Assembly: GCA_950295325.1 (NCBI GenBank)
Contig: OX485805.1
Coordinates: 38,055,501-38,119,500 of the forward strand
DNA length: 64,000 nt
Source: Polytrichum commune
Lineage: Eukaryota > Streptophyta > Polytrichopsida > Polytrichales > Polytrichaceae
Reading direction: 5' to 3'
In this document: positions 11,708-22,288 of the stretch, piece after piece
How the letters are laid out: each line of letters opens with the position of its first letter
Position numbering within the stretch: the first letter of the stretch is position 1
Translations under genes and position numbers: made by a program
The notes under the pieces: model-generated
Told to the model about the DNA's origin: nothing
The model's database searches: none
Seen by the model: the letters and a program-made list of their open reading frames with translations, nothing else

Positions 11708-12064
11708 TGTTAGGGACATAGTTTTGGAACCTTCTAAGGACAAGTTTCTAGAAAGTTCTAGAAACAAGTCTCTAGAATACTCTAGAATGAACTCTCTAGA
11801 ACATTCTAGAAATAAGCTTCTAGAACCTTCTAGAAACCTCCAATGGAAGTTGGTAGAACCTTTTCTAGAAGCTTACGAGTTGACTCTAGAAGTATATATA
11901 GGAGTCGAGGCTGAAGAGTTCTTCAGTCTCGACAACGCACTCCTTAGGACTCTAATCCACCTCTCTGGATGTTGATCGTGTACTCTTCTTGTTAATCCAA
12001 GTTTCCTAGTGGTTCTTATTTTTTAGTACTTAATCTCTCGTTGCTCATTCTTGTGTCCCTGACA
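11708..12064 (+). repeat. 5' LTR of element B
   Basis: 357 bp, starting TGTTAGGGACATAG and ending TTGTGTCCCTGACA. It carries an array of TTCTAGAA blocks at about 11746-11840 and a TATATATA at 11893-11900, so the U3/R promoter layout is easy to read. It is 20 bp shorter than the 3' LTR because it has fewer 10-bp repeat units in the array. Confidence 0.93.
11746..11900 (+). promoter_or_regulatory. Heat-shock-element-like array and TATA box in 5' LTR of element B
   Basis: Alternating TTC and GAA triplets with exact 2-bp spacing form a four-unit block at 11746-11763 (TTCtaGAAagTTCtaGAA), a three-unit block at 11799-11811 and a second four-unit block at 11818-11835. Perfect alternation of nGAAn/nTTCn is the binding pattern of heat shock transcription factors. 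A TATA box follows at 11893-11900, about 60 bp from the last block, a normal promoter distance. Other TCTAGAA copies fill the gaps. Heat induction is an inference from motif structure. Confidence 0.72.
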
Positions 12065-12086
12065 GTTTGTCGAGACTGATTCTCAC

Positions 12087-12098
12087 CGGTATCAGAGC
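12087..12098 (+). other. Probable primer binding site of element B
   Basis: CGGTATCAGAGC matches the iMet tRNA 3' complement except for its first base. It lies 22 bp after the LTR end, farther than usual. Confidence 0.6.
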
Positions 12099-12316
12099 TA
12101 GTCATTTCTTAGAGAACAGATTACCCCTCTTTTAAAAGTGTGCTAGTGCTTTAGAGGTTGCGGACTACCCTCCTCTAATTGATACTTCTTCCACCTCAGT
12201 ATTGGAGTCTTATTCTTCTTGACAAGCGTGAATTACCCCTCTTCTCGGAGTCTTAAGGCGTTTTAGAGGTTGCGGAGCACCCTCCTCTAAACCAATATTG
12301 TTATCTTGTCAAACCG

Positions 12317-13051
12317 TTGTTCTCCTTTCGTGGGATAGTCGGAGATCAAGACTTTAGGATGGTTGAAAGTTTAGATTCCAAATTAGATGGTATCATCAAT
12401 GCTCTTGCTTCGTTGTCACATAAGACTGCAGAGATTGAAAGAATCATGACAGGGCTTCACAACGAAGGAACATCTGTCATAGCGCCTTCTGGAGTATATC
12501 ATGCCCAAAATTCTGCACTAGATGAAGCATCTTTACCTTCGAGTCAACAAAACCAAGTAATGCTATAACGGAAGGAACCTCGAGTTAGCCTTCTTGACAA
12601 GTTCGATGGAACGCGTTCCAAGTTTCAAGGTTTCTTAAATCAAATCAAATTAATAACAGTTTTGCAGCCCGAACGCTATCCGACGGAAGAGGCGCGTGTT
12701 GGGCTTGTTGGAACATTGCTTACAGAGCAAACTCTGTCGTGGTTTGCTCCCTTGTTTGAGAAACGATCGTCAATTTTGAGCAACTTTAAGACATTCTTGG
12801 AGGCATTTACAAAAGCATTTGGCGAACATGACAAGGTCCGATGGGATACAACCAAAATTCGGTCACTACGACAAAGGGCACGCTCTGCATCAGTCTATGC
12901 ATCAGATTTCAGACACTTGGCGAGTGACATCAATTGGGGTGAAGAGGCGTTGGTGAGTCAGTTTCATTGGGGTTTGAGGGATGATGTGAAGAACTTGTTG
13001 TTAACTCTTCCAGATCCGCAAACACTCAACGAGCCATTAGCCAAGCTGTAA
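12317..13051 (+). pseudogene. gag of element B (one in-frame stop)
   Basis: Capsid-like protein. The frame opens with MFSFRG at 12317 (an inner ATG at 12359 gives MVESLDSKLDG), meets one TAA at 12566-12568 and continues in the same frame to 13051. The C-terminal part has the classic retrotransposon gag pattern (LLTEQTLSWFAPLFEK, FTKAFGEHD, FHWGLRDDVKNLLL). The zinc knuckle follows in another frame near 13240 (CLYCGGEGHKAINY): its last Cys is replaced by Tyr, so zinc and RNA binding would be lost. Confidence 0.82.
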
Positions 13052-13364
13052 AGTGTGACAACCGTCTATTCCAACGTCGCCAAGACCAACGTCCAAGACA
13101 CCAAGCGACTCGATACAATGCAACTATGACGGCAAGGAGCTTGGATTCACATTTGGAAGCAGAAGACATGCAAATAGATGCGGCACGTGTCAGAACTCTT
13201 ACTCCAGAAGAAAAGAAACCACGAATGGAAGAAGGATTATGTTTATATTGCGGAGGAGAAGGTCACAAGGCTATAAACTACCCCAATAAGTAGAACCGAC
13301 GCACTGTTAAGACTAGAAGCGCGATGATCCCGGAAAACGATGATGCCCAGCCACAATAGGAACC

Positions 13365-16300
13365 GTGCGGCTGGACGACCCAACGCCACGACAAAAATCG
13401 GGTTCTTATTTCTCCGCCCAACTTACTCGTTGTTTTACAATTTCTCTGTCTCTCGGTCCTCAGAAACAAAAAACTTTAGCTTTATTAGATTCGGGGGCAT
13501 CTACTTGTTTTTTAGATGAAGAATTTGCTAAACGCCACAAGATTCGTCTAGTACAAAAGTCTAAGCCTATTCACGTAGAGGTGATAGATGGACGACCTTT
13601 ATTATCTGGCAGTGTGACCCATGAATCAGAACCTATAGAAGTGACGTTTAAGGACCATAATAGTTATGTTGTCTTTAATATCATTAGAACTCCATCAAGC
13701 CTTGTTATTCTTGGTCTATTCTGGTTAGTAGATCATAATCCGACCATAGATTGGAGGTTACGGAGAATCACATTCCCTGCAAAAACTAACCTCGCTATGA
13801 GACCACAAATTAAAAAATCATTATTTATTGGAGCAAGAGCGTTCATAAGATCGTCTAAGGAGGGAACACCGTTTGTCATTTACACAACTCCGACTAAAGG
13901 AGAGACGACCTCAACAATAAGCATACCAAGGCAGTACAAGGATTTTCAAGACGTATTTCAAAAGACGAACATCGACATGCTGCCAGAGCACCGACCATAC
14001 GATTGCGCCATAGAGTTGAAAGACGGAGTACAACCACCTTTTGGCCCAATTTACAACTTATCACAGACAGAGTTGGCAGAATTGCGAAAGTACATTGACG
14101 AGAACCTAGCTAAGAATTTCATTCGTCATTCAAAATCCCCAGCTAGAGCACCAATCTTATTTGTCAAGAAAAAAGACGGTTCACTACGGATGTGCATGGA
14201 CTACTGAGGACTCAACAAGGTGACTAAGAAAAACCGCTATCCCTTACCTTTGATCTCTGGCCTCCTAGACCAACTTGGATGTGCAAAGATTTTTACAAAG
14301 ATTGATTTAAGGGGAGCCTACAACCTCGTGCGAATCAAAGAAGGAGACGAATGGAAGACGGCTTTCCGCACAAGGTATGGCCATTTTGAATATAATGTGA
14401 TGTCTTTTGGTCTTACCAATGCTCCGGCGGTCTTTCAACATATGATGAATGACATCTTTCGGGAGTACCTCGACGATTTTGTTGTCATCTATCTAGATGA
14501 CATTCTAGTATTTTCCAAGAATGAAGAAGAACATGAGAAACACGTACGGTTGATTCTTAAGAAACTACGCGAACAAGGACTCTACGCCAAGTTGGAGAAG
14601 TGTTTGTTTCACCAAACAGAGATGGAGTTTTTGGGATTCGTTGCGACTACTGAAGGCTTGAAGATGGACCCGAAGAAAGTAGAAGCAATCGTGTCTTGGA
14701 AAGTTCCGAAGACGGTTAGAGATGTACAATGTTTTCTTGGTTTTGCTAACTTTTATCGGATCTTCATCAAGAAATATTCTCAAGTCGCCGCTCCACTCAC
14801 TCGGTTAACATGCAAGGAGAAGTTGAAATGTGGACCTGAAGCCGAACGAGCATTTTAAGATCTCAAGACGGCATTTACTACGGCTCCAATCTTGGTACAT
14901 CCCAACTTTGCAAAGGCTTTCTATTTGGAGACCGATGCTTCAGACTTTGCTTTAGGAGCCGTGCTTTCGCAAATTGGCGTTGACGGGAAGCTCCACCCGA
15001 TTGCTTTCTATTCTCGCAAGTTCTCTGCTGCTGAAATCAACTATGAGATCCACGATAAGGAACTCCTTGCTATAGTGGATTCTTTCCAAGAGTGGCATCA
15101 CTTTCTCGAAGGCGTTGCACACCCAGTGACCGTATACACGGATCACAAGAATCTGGAATACTTCATGTCGGCTCGAGTTTGAATCGTCGTCAAGCTCGAT
15201 GGAATATGTTACTATCTCGATTTGATTTTGTTATCAACTACAAGCCTAGAAATCAACAAGGATTGTCCGATGCGTTATCGAGGAGATCGTATCTTGCGCC
15301 AAAGGCTTGAAAAACAGCATTTGATCAGCAGTGTACGACATTGTTGAAACCAGAGCAATTTAGGATTTTCACTGCTGTCGTACCTATCGACGCCGATTTC
15401 CTCAACCAAGTACGTGTTGTGACCATTGAAGATTTTGTAGCTCGTGACATCAAGCAATGTAGCAATGATGGCAAGTTCAAGGTAAAGGGTGATCTTCTAT
15501 ATTTTGAGGAGCGGTTGTACATTCCACAAGGACCTGCGCGACTTCGGGTTCTTTAATCTCGTCACGATTTTCCAGCTGCAGGATATTTTGGATTCAATAA
15601 GACCTTAGAGCTTATTTCCCGAGATTTTTGGTGGCCCCAAATGTGGAAGGATGTCAAAGACTTTGTCCTCTTTTTTGACATTTGCTCAAGATCCAAGACC
15701 CCTCGGCATCGTTCATATGGGCTTCTGCAACCATTACCTGTTCCACGCCGTCCATGGTCTTCGGTTTCTATGCACTTCATTACAGACCTACCGCCATCAA
15801 ATTCATTTGACATCATTTTTGTTGTGGTCGATCGACTTACAAAGATGGCGCATTTTGTCCCTTGTAAAAAGACGGCATCAAGTGAAGACACAGCAAGATT
15901 TTTTCTTGATAACGTGTATCGTTATCATGGCCTACCAGATGATATCGTTTCAGATCGAGGAACTCAGTTTGTATCCAAGTTTTGGATACTCCTCTTTGAA
16001 AAACTAAAGGTGGACATTAACCTTTCTTCGGCTTTTATCCCCAAACTGACGGACAATCGGAGCGGGTGAATCAAATTTTAGAGCAATATCTACGATGTAG
16101 CATCAACTACCAACAAGACGATTGGACTACATATCTACCACTTGCCGAGTTTGTTTACAACAACACTCTTCATGCTTCAACTCAAAGCACGTCATTCTTC
16201 TCCAACTATGGATACCACCCGAAGCTCGACTTATTGAGCTCGTCAATGAATGGCAATCCGGCAGCAGAAGAATTTGTGAAACAACTATCCGAGCTTCAGA

Positions 16301-16420
16301 CGACGTTGAAACTTCAACTACAATCCGTCCAAGAGGCTTACAAGGCATCTGCAGATAAACTTCAAAATGAGGCACTTGCTTTTAAGATTGGAAATAAAGT
16401 ATGGTTTCTCCGATGAAATA
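13365..16420 (+). pseudogene. pol of element B: protease, RT, RNase H, integrase (broken)
   Basis: Open pieces at 13365-14207, 14220-14858, 14892-15182, 15641-16069 and 16066-16416 together span pol. Protease: LLDSGAST. RT: the first piece ends in CMDY followed by a TGA stop, then the second continues with KNRYPLPLI and the catalytic [16 protein letters not shown] at about 14856 precedes RNase H ([17 protein letters not shown]). A frameshift at about 15170 separates the ALSRR region. Integrase has the WWPQM zinc-region end, the first Asp (MHFITDLPP), the second (IVSDRGTQF) and, after a one-base slip near 16040, the Glu region. The order and motifs are standard Ty3/gypsy. Confidence 0.87.
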
Positions 16421-16619
16421 TCAAGACGAAGCGACCGTACGATAAGTTGAACTACCGAAGATTGGGACCATTTGTCGTCCAGAAGCAAATCAATCTCGTG
16501 GCTTACCATCTGGAATTACCGGCCGCTATAAAGGTACATCCAGTTTTTTATGTCTCTTTATTGGAACGTTATTGAGAGTCGTCTTTTCCAGGAAGAGTGT
16601 AAAGTCCGCCACCTAGTAT

Positions 16620-16830
16620 CGAAATCGAGAACCACAAGGAATACGAGGTGGATAAGATACTGGATTCACAGCGAAGATGGGGTAAATTAGAGTACTTTGT
16701 GCATTGGAGAGGCTATGATATTAATAAACGAACATGGGAATCGGCCGAAAATCTCGCCAATACGTCAGAAAAAGTACATGAGTTTCATCAACGATATCCT
16801 CATAAACCTAAGCCGTCTCGACGATAGCCT
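16620..16830 (+). pseudogene. Chromodomain of element B integrase
   Basis: Beyond a stop at 16414-16416 the frame reads on through an SH3-like integrase tail (LGPFVVQKQINLVAYHLELP) into a chromodomain. The visible core is EYEVDKILDSQRR, LEYFVHWRGY and RTWESAENL, with the aromatic residues that usually form the methyl-lysine cage. This assigns element B to the chromoviruses. Confidence 0.86.
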
Positions 16831-16964
16831 CTCTCTGACGCTTGCCTACCCAAGAACATAAAAGGGAGGAAGAGTATTATTAAAATTCACAGTCAATGTG
16901 TAGATAGTTTTCAACTTGATATAAGAGTAGAACTTTTCCAATAGTCATAGTATAGTCTTATTGT

Positions 16965-17231
16965 ATGGATTCTCAAGAGATAGACAGTGCGCCAGTCATG
17001 GCATCTCAACTGACAAACTCACGAAGGCGGCCCCGAGATGAAGAACCGCCTGCACCACGACGAAGACGGAAGATACCAAGTAATCGTTCGCTGGTGATTG
17101 TATTTGAGGCCGAGCCTGCTTTCAATAATCTGCCAGAAGGTGTGTTTGCAGGACAATTTCACAACGAAGACACGGAAGTTCATGCTTGGTCAGAATTGGA
17201 AAGCGTAGGTCACTATTGTTGGCTGCAATGA
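16965..17231 (+). CDS. Extra Arg-rich ORF between chromodomain and 3' LTR of element B
   Basis: An 88-codon open frame sits about 135 bp after the end of pol and 137 bp before the LTR. The product begins MDSQEIDSAPV and has a strongly basic stretch (RRRPRDEEPPAPRRRRK) that resembles a bipartite nuclear localisation signal, then a short acidic/aromatic C-terminus. I recognise no family. It is intact while the neighbouring pol is broken, but at this length that could be chance. An additional 3' ORF in a chromovirus is unusual. Confidence 0.4.
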   Translation: MDSQEIDSAPVMASQLTNSRRRPRDEEPPAPRRRRKIPSNRSLVIVFEAEPAFNNLPEGVFAGQFHNEDTEVHAWSELESVGHYCWLQ

Positions 17232-17368
17232 CCGATGAATCACTTGCCTCGTGAACAACAATTGGAGTTCATAGCAGACGTTATGCGGCAGATCTTCGTA
17301 TTTCTGCGTTTGTATTGACTGCCAGCAACATTGTTTCTCAGAGACCTCGAAGCTAAAGGAGGGGGTGA

Positions 17369-17745
17369 TGTTAGGGACATAGTTTTGGAACCTTCTAAGG
17401 ACAAGTTTCTAGAAAGTTCTAAAAACAAGTCTCTAGAATATTCTAGAATGAACTCTCTAGAACTTTCTAGAACATTCTAGAACATTCTAGAAACAAGCTT
17501 CTAGAACCTTCTAGAAACCTCTAATGGAAGTTGGTAGAACCTTCTCTAGAAGCTTACGAGTTGACTCTAGAAGTATATATAGGAGTCGAGGCTGAAAAGT
17601 TCTTCAGTCTCAACAACGCCCTCCTTAGGACTCTAATCTACCTCTCTGGGTGTTGATCGTGTACTCTTCTTATTAATCCAAGTTTCTTAGTGGTTCTTGT
17701 TTTCTAGTACTTAATATCTCGTTGCTCATTCTTGTGTCCCTGACA
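17369..17745 (+). repeat. 3' LTR of element B
   Basis: 377 bp, same termini as the 5' LTR, preceded by a purine tract (AAAGGAGGGGG). Its TTCTAGAA array is longer: seven alternating GAA/TTC units with perfect 2-bp spacing run uninterrupted from 17460 to 17492, and further four-unit blocks follow. The 20-bp length difference from the 5' LTR equals two 10-bp units of this array. The TSD copy AATAG follows at 17746-17750. Confidence 0.93.
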
Positions 17746-18200
17746 AATAGATACAAAATGTGTCTTTTGGGATTTCGAATTCGGATGGGCAGGAAATATG
17801 TACGATTGGACATTGTTTCAATTAACAAAAGTTGGAAGAGATTGCATCAAAGGCAAATTATTATTTTATAAGCTGGTTGGAGATTGCGCATATCCAGTGC
17901 GGCCATGGATTTACAACCCATTCAAAGGGTGTGCAGAAGGTTTAGAAGGTTACAAAACAAATTGGAATTTCATTTAAAGTTCTACCCGTATGTGTATCGA
18001 ACATGCTTTCGAAACGTGCATTATTATGAGAAGAGCAGATATATCATTACGATATATGGCTAATATAGTTGCTACATATATTGTACTACATAATATGCAT
18101 ACAATTGGAAAGGAAAAATTTGACATAAAATGAATAAAAAAAATAAAGAGATAACTGAATAGACGTATAGATAATAGATTATTAAGAGAACGACAAGAAA

Positions 18201-19096
18201 TGTTGCAGACCTCTCCATGAAGAGTGCCCGAAATACCATGGACGGAGACCCTGGAGTGACACCCGGGACTTGTGGCGCCGTTGGTGAGAAGGCCCAAGTG
18301 ATCATAGTGTGGGTGAGGGCCCCGGGTGTTGGGAACGCCTCCCACCCACGGAGATTAGGAGGCATGAGGGTAAGGCCATTATCGCGTGTGAATTTTGGAA
18401 TGCTCAAGAACACCTCAATCGAAGGTGTGAGCTAAGAGTTATGGCAATTTGAATTGCCAAGGTTTGAACAGGCATAATTTCCTCAATACTTTCCTGAATG
18501 GGACAAGTGAGAAGTCCATCGGCACCTACGTGAAGCATACATGAAGATGAAGTGGTTGTTTGTTAGCATCAGAGATCATATAAAGAAGTTATGATGGTCT
18601 AAAGTTGCTAGGGGCTTCTAGGCCCAACGGCTAAGGGAAAAGTTTAATTGGCCCCAACTCTTGGTAGAAGGACAAAATGTTTCTTAACGGTGGTATAAGG
18701 GCCCCACCTAGAGTCCTGGAGGCTTATATGGGTGAGGTGGTGTGGCCTCACCCATCCTAGGCTGAACGACGCGGCCTTCATGGGCATTGGCGCAATGTGA
18801 GGACATAGTTGCTAAGTATGATTCGGGTTGTTGTAGTGTTGCTCCAGCAACGCAATGATCAACATAAGATTGGACTTCCATGGATAGAAGTCCACATCTA
18901 AAAATTGGTTACCGATTAAGGGGTAAGTCCCGATATAACAAAGTAGGAGGGTTGGTTCCCTTCCTATGAACTATAAGGTCCGTGGTAGGAGAAACTAACC
19001 ATTAGCGTGGTAGAATGTGAAGGGTTAGCGCTCGTGATCTTTGCTAGAAATGAAATTGGTTAAGATGGTTAAGGGAAGCTAGCAAGGGTTGCATCC
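18201..19096 (+). repeat. Solo LTR of family A
   Basis: About 896 bp matching, on plus, the minus-strand LTR at 5449-6420 over most of its length. It starts TGTTGCAGACC and ends near GGGTTGCA(TCC). Flanks AGAAA at 18196-18200 and 19097-19101 are the target duplication. No internal sequence accompanies it, so it is the product of LTR-LTR recombination. It lacks the roughly 70-bp palindrome-bearing segment found in both LTRs of element A. It inserted in the Harbinger nuclease frame. Confidence 0.85.
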
Positions 19097-19166
19097 AGAA
19101 ATAAGGGTTGAATTAGCAGCAATAGGTGAGATCAGAAATATCAGTATTACAAAAAATAATGCATGA

Positions 19167-20087
19167 AGAATAGAAGAAGTTGACAAAGACACTGAAAATT
19201 TCTTGATAAAAAAAAATGAAAAGATGAAGATTTATTGCTAGAAGTTACAAAATAGCATATAGCAATAACCAAATCTTTGTGGCAGATAAAACTCCAAAAA
19301 AATTCAAACGTATGATTTTAGGATATTGATTCTGATATGAATGAATAACTATAATTTTTGTATTAAGGCTATCATATGAGCATCTATATTTTTCAATAAA
19401 TTTGTTGTTGCTTGAAAAGATGAAATCAAACTAGAAAAATTGTTGATTATCTATTTTTAAAATTCTTCCATTGTATCTTGAAATTTTCTTCTTTTTGTCT
19501 TTTGTGGCGCTTGTAGATGAATTTTGTTGTGTAGTCTACATACTATGGTGGTCATCATCTTCATGAGTACTTGCTGGCATCTGATTGACCACACTTGCAT
19601 GTTGTTCATTCCACATATCTATTTACTTATAATACTAATATTTTCTTCTATCATGTCCTAAAATTTCATTTGAACGTTTATCATTTTTATATTCCATCAA
19701 CAGAACTTTGTATTTTTTCTTACATGCCAACCAAGTTCTGCCAAAATTACACAAACTGGATATCATACGAGCATTTAGTTTGATCCAAATATTCAATATT
19801 GTTTATATACAAACAATATAATTGGATCAAATACTATATCCCAGAAAGTCTATCAACTTGAAAGGAGGGACCTTGTGGTTTATATGAGCCTCTAAGCTCC
19901 TCTATAACAAAGAGGTTGCGGGATCCATTCCCGACGCCGACAAAACGCCTAAGTCCTTAATGGGGGGAAAGGGGGGCGGGGGCCCAAGGCAAGGGCTAAA
20001 AAAGGCCCAATTGCCCCAATCTGAATTTGATTTTTTGCATTTATAAAAAAAAAATCAATGTTTTTAATGCACAAGTTCATACCTTAC
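19167..20087. other. AT-rich stretch, no gene seen
   Basis: AT-rich DNA between the end of the Harbinger nuclease remnant and the trihelix-like remnant. A GC-rich patch with purine runs lies at about 19955-20015. Short open frames show no recognisable domain. It is probably the internal spacer of the Harbinger element. Confidence 0.4.
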
Positions 20088-20469
20088 TTTCTTGTAGATT
20101 TTGCAAATTCTTTTTCCATCTCATTGCGAATGGCTATGAGAGTTTCAATCTCGTAATCCCGCCATTTAATAGGGGCATTTTTTGACCTTCCAAATCTCCC
20201 AACTCCACTTTATTTTTTATTTTTTTTCGGTGCTCTTTTTATTTTGAAGCTACTGTCCTACCTCTCTTCTTCTTGCCGATATCAACCTCTTTCCTAGTAG
20301 TATCTTTTGCCTCTACTCTCATGTTCATATCTCTACTGCCCTCCACATTTTGTGGTATTAGAGTTCCAATCACTTCTACATCTTCATCATTGAACAACTG
20401 AAAATGATTGAAATTTTTACTTCCTAATGAGGATCCGTGCAATCCAAACTGTGGTTGACTCCACGACAT
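20088..20469 (-). pseudogene. Trihelix/Myb-like protein exon, likely Harbinger second gene
   Basis: On minus the first part (20469-20239) opens MSWSQPQFGLHGSS and ends with a basic stretch (GKKKRGRTVASK) like the linker before a DNA-binding domain. After a poly-T/poly-A tract at about 20214-20230, where a length change breaks the frame, the sequence encodes RSKNAPIKWRDYEIETLIAI and IRNEMEKEF, a recognisable start of a GT/trihelix (Myb-like) domain. It ends at a good splice donor (GTAAGG at 20087-20082). PIF/Harbinger elements typically encode a nuclease plus a Myb/trihelix-like partner, and this gene converges on the nuclease remnant. Confidence 0.55.
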
Positions 20470-20726
20470 CCAAGGAGAATTTTGGCTCCATTGTTGAGTT
20501 TCGGAACCACTCCCATCTTACGAGAATCTTGCCATTGAAGACAAACAATTGTCAAAAAAAATTCAATCAAAAACTTCCTCTACATACAACAAACTCTAAG
20601 CACTTCGATCCAACGCATTTGCAAGAAACAGCCATCTATCTTTCATTCATTAGTCTGCCCTGAAAAAATTACTATTGGAAAAAATATTAAAGTATTTTTG
20701 CTAGCCAGTGACAGCTATTTCACTGC

Positions 20727-20797
20727 CATGGTCTGCCGGAATTTGCGTCAAGCCTACCTCTTGGAGGTGGGCCTGACGCAAATTCCGACAGACCATG
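20727..20797. repeat. 34-bp hairpin
   Basis: Left arm 20727-20760 (CATGGTCTGCCGGAATTTGC...) and right arm 20764-20797 pair with about 3 mismatches over 34 bp around a TTG loop. A diverged copy of this segment and its right flank lies in PPDK intron 9 at about 44347-44600, so it belongs to a dispersed repeat. Confidence 0.7.
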
Positions 20798-21719
20798 CAC
20801 CCTTATCCATAGCCTGCCATGTAGGACTCCATGTAGACTTTTCATCCACGAACTTTTCTTTGGGCCTTTAGGCCTTCACCTCCTAGCGTGAAGTGAACTT
20901 GGACGGTCTCCGCCTTTTCGACCAATGAGAGCTCTTACTTTGCCATGGTCAGGGGCCTTCAGCTTTGTTTGTGAAGTGGCCCTCAACCTGCTCTTCTTCA
21001 ATTCCCTTGGGACTAATTTTAGCGTACTATCTGTTTTGACAGGAAACCAAATACAACGCAAAAGTTCTCCCCGAGTGCAAGAGGATGCACTTCGGATTGA
21101 ATCCTAAACCCTTATGCCGGTCATAAAACTGTTATTTGTCAAGGAGGAGATATGTGCAAGGAGGCCACTTCATTGTCAAGTTGAACACCAAGTGCGAACA
21201 AAGTTTGCTACCCCTATATTGCCATAGATAATTTTAATATTTATGATATTTTTTTTGTACATATACATAACCATTGATAGTATCTTATGTATATTTTTTG
21301 AAATTTTTAATCATCTTCATTTTTGTAGTAATGTTTTTAGTTCAATTCTGTGTCATTCTAGTTAGAAACCGTATGTTTTATATATAAAAAAATATCATCA
21401 AATTTAGTTACCATTTTTTACTATGTAATAGGTACCGTGTATATCTACTCATGAAAAAAATTTGATAAAATTTTGACCCATTTTGGTGATGCTTTATGTA
21501 AAAAGTAGGATTTTTTTACATGTAAAGTGTTCGCACATGGTTTGTCAACTTTACAATGGAATGACCTCCCCGTGGAGATATGTTGAGCTTATCAGCGCCA
21601 AACCCAACGAAGCCACCGCGTCCTCATGCCCTAGCCCCGTGCACAAGCAAGCACTGCAAGCTAATCATGCCATAGTTGGAGGCTTCACTCAACGGCCATG
21701 AGGAAGGGAGCAGAGCGAA

Positions 21720-21750
<31 letters not shown>

Positions 21751-22288
21751 AGGCTCGAGCGGGGCAGGGTGACTGCCTCAACAAGTGCAATGCTCGTCGG
21801 GGGTGATTAGTGAGGCCCCACAACAAATTGTTTTTAGCCATCAAATAAACTGCCTTGCAATTTACATGTAGGTGTGACGTATTTGAGTATATAAGGACAT
21901 GTTTTCAAAACCTAGACTTCTTGGTGGCTTCAATTCTATCAACGGATTTGTCAATAAGAAATGTATATACCAAGATTTTATTGGTCAATAGACAAATTCT
22001 TAGTGACTAATTGAATGTTTTGATGTTAAAATATGAAAAGAAATTTTGAATAATCTATTTCTTATGTTAAATATATTTAAATAACTGCTAAATAATGAAT
22101 ATACAATCAACACAACTGCTATAATATTATTAACATCAACTCTACATATTCTATTGGAGGATCTTATGAATGAACTCAACATGTTATAACTTTGGACTTG
22201 AACTTAGTTTTATTTTACTCAAATATCAATTTAATTTGTATTCAATCTAGTAGTATCGTTTTATCATTAAAGATCTCGTGCAAGAGAA
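20798..22288. other. Intergenic stretch with 28-nt G homopolymer
   Basis: No gene recognised. The segment to about 20960 is a dispersed repeat shared with about 44345-44600. An uninterrupted run of 28 G lies at 21723-21750. The rest is AT-rich. Confidence 0.5.

Larger units (their letters stand above)
11708..17745 (+). mobile_element. Element B: complete Ty3/gypsy chromovirus
   Basis: Full-length LTR retrotransposon, 6,038 bp, flanked by the 5-bp target duplication AATAG (11703-11707 and 17746-17750). LTRs lie at 11708-12064 and 17369-17745, a tRNA-iMet-like primer site at 12087-12098, gag at 12317-13051, a defective zinc knuckle near 13240, protease near 13485, RT 13960-14860 with YLDD near 14490, RNase H 14890-15180, integrase 15560-16420, chromodomain 16620-16830, an extra ORF 16965-17231 and a polypurine tract at about 17355-17365. 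By eye the two LTRs differ at roughly 15 positions plus one 20-bp indel. The coding region has several stops and frameshifts, so this copy is inactive. Confidence 0.92.
11021..19166 (+). pseudogene. PIF/Harbinger nuclease gene split by two retroelements
   Basis: HARBI1-like DDE nuclease remnant in three pieces: 11021-11707, 17751-18200 and 19102-19166. The first piece carries the helical region (ENRIAMSLRRLGTGN, SKSTI-like PESTILEIV) and the first catalytic Asp (IIGAIDESHIPI). It also needs a frameshift near 11190, because the opening frame stops after REYEDERS. Removing element B and one TSD copy restores frame exactly into KCVFWDFEFGWAGNMYDW, LVGDCAYPVRPWI and, after one TAA, the catalytic Glu region (MCIEHAFET). 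Removing the solo LTR restores frame again (RERQE to IRVELAAIG). Several point stops remain. The transposase is dead, and it was coding-like when both insertions landed or shortly before. Confidence 0.78.
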
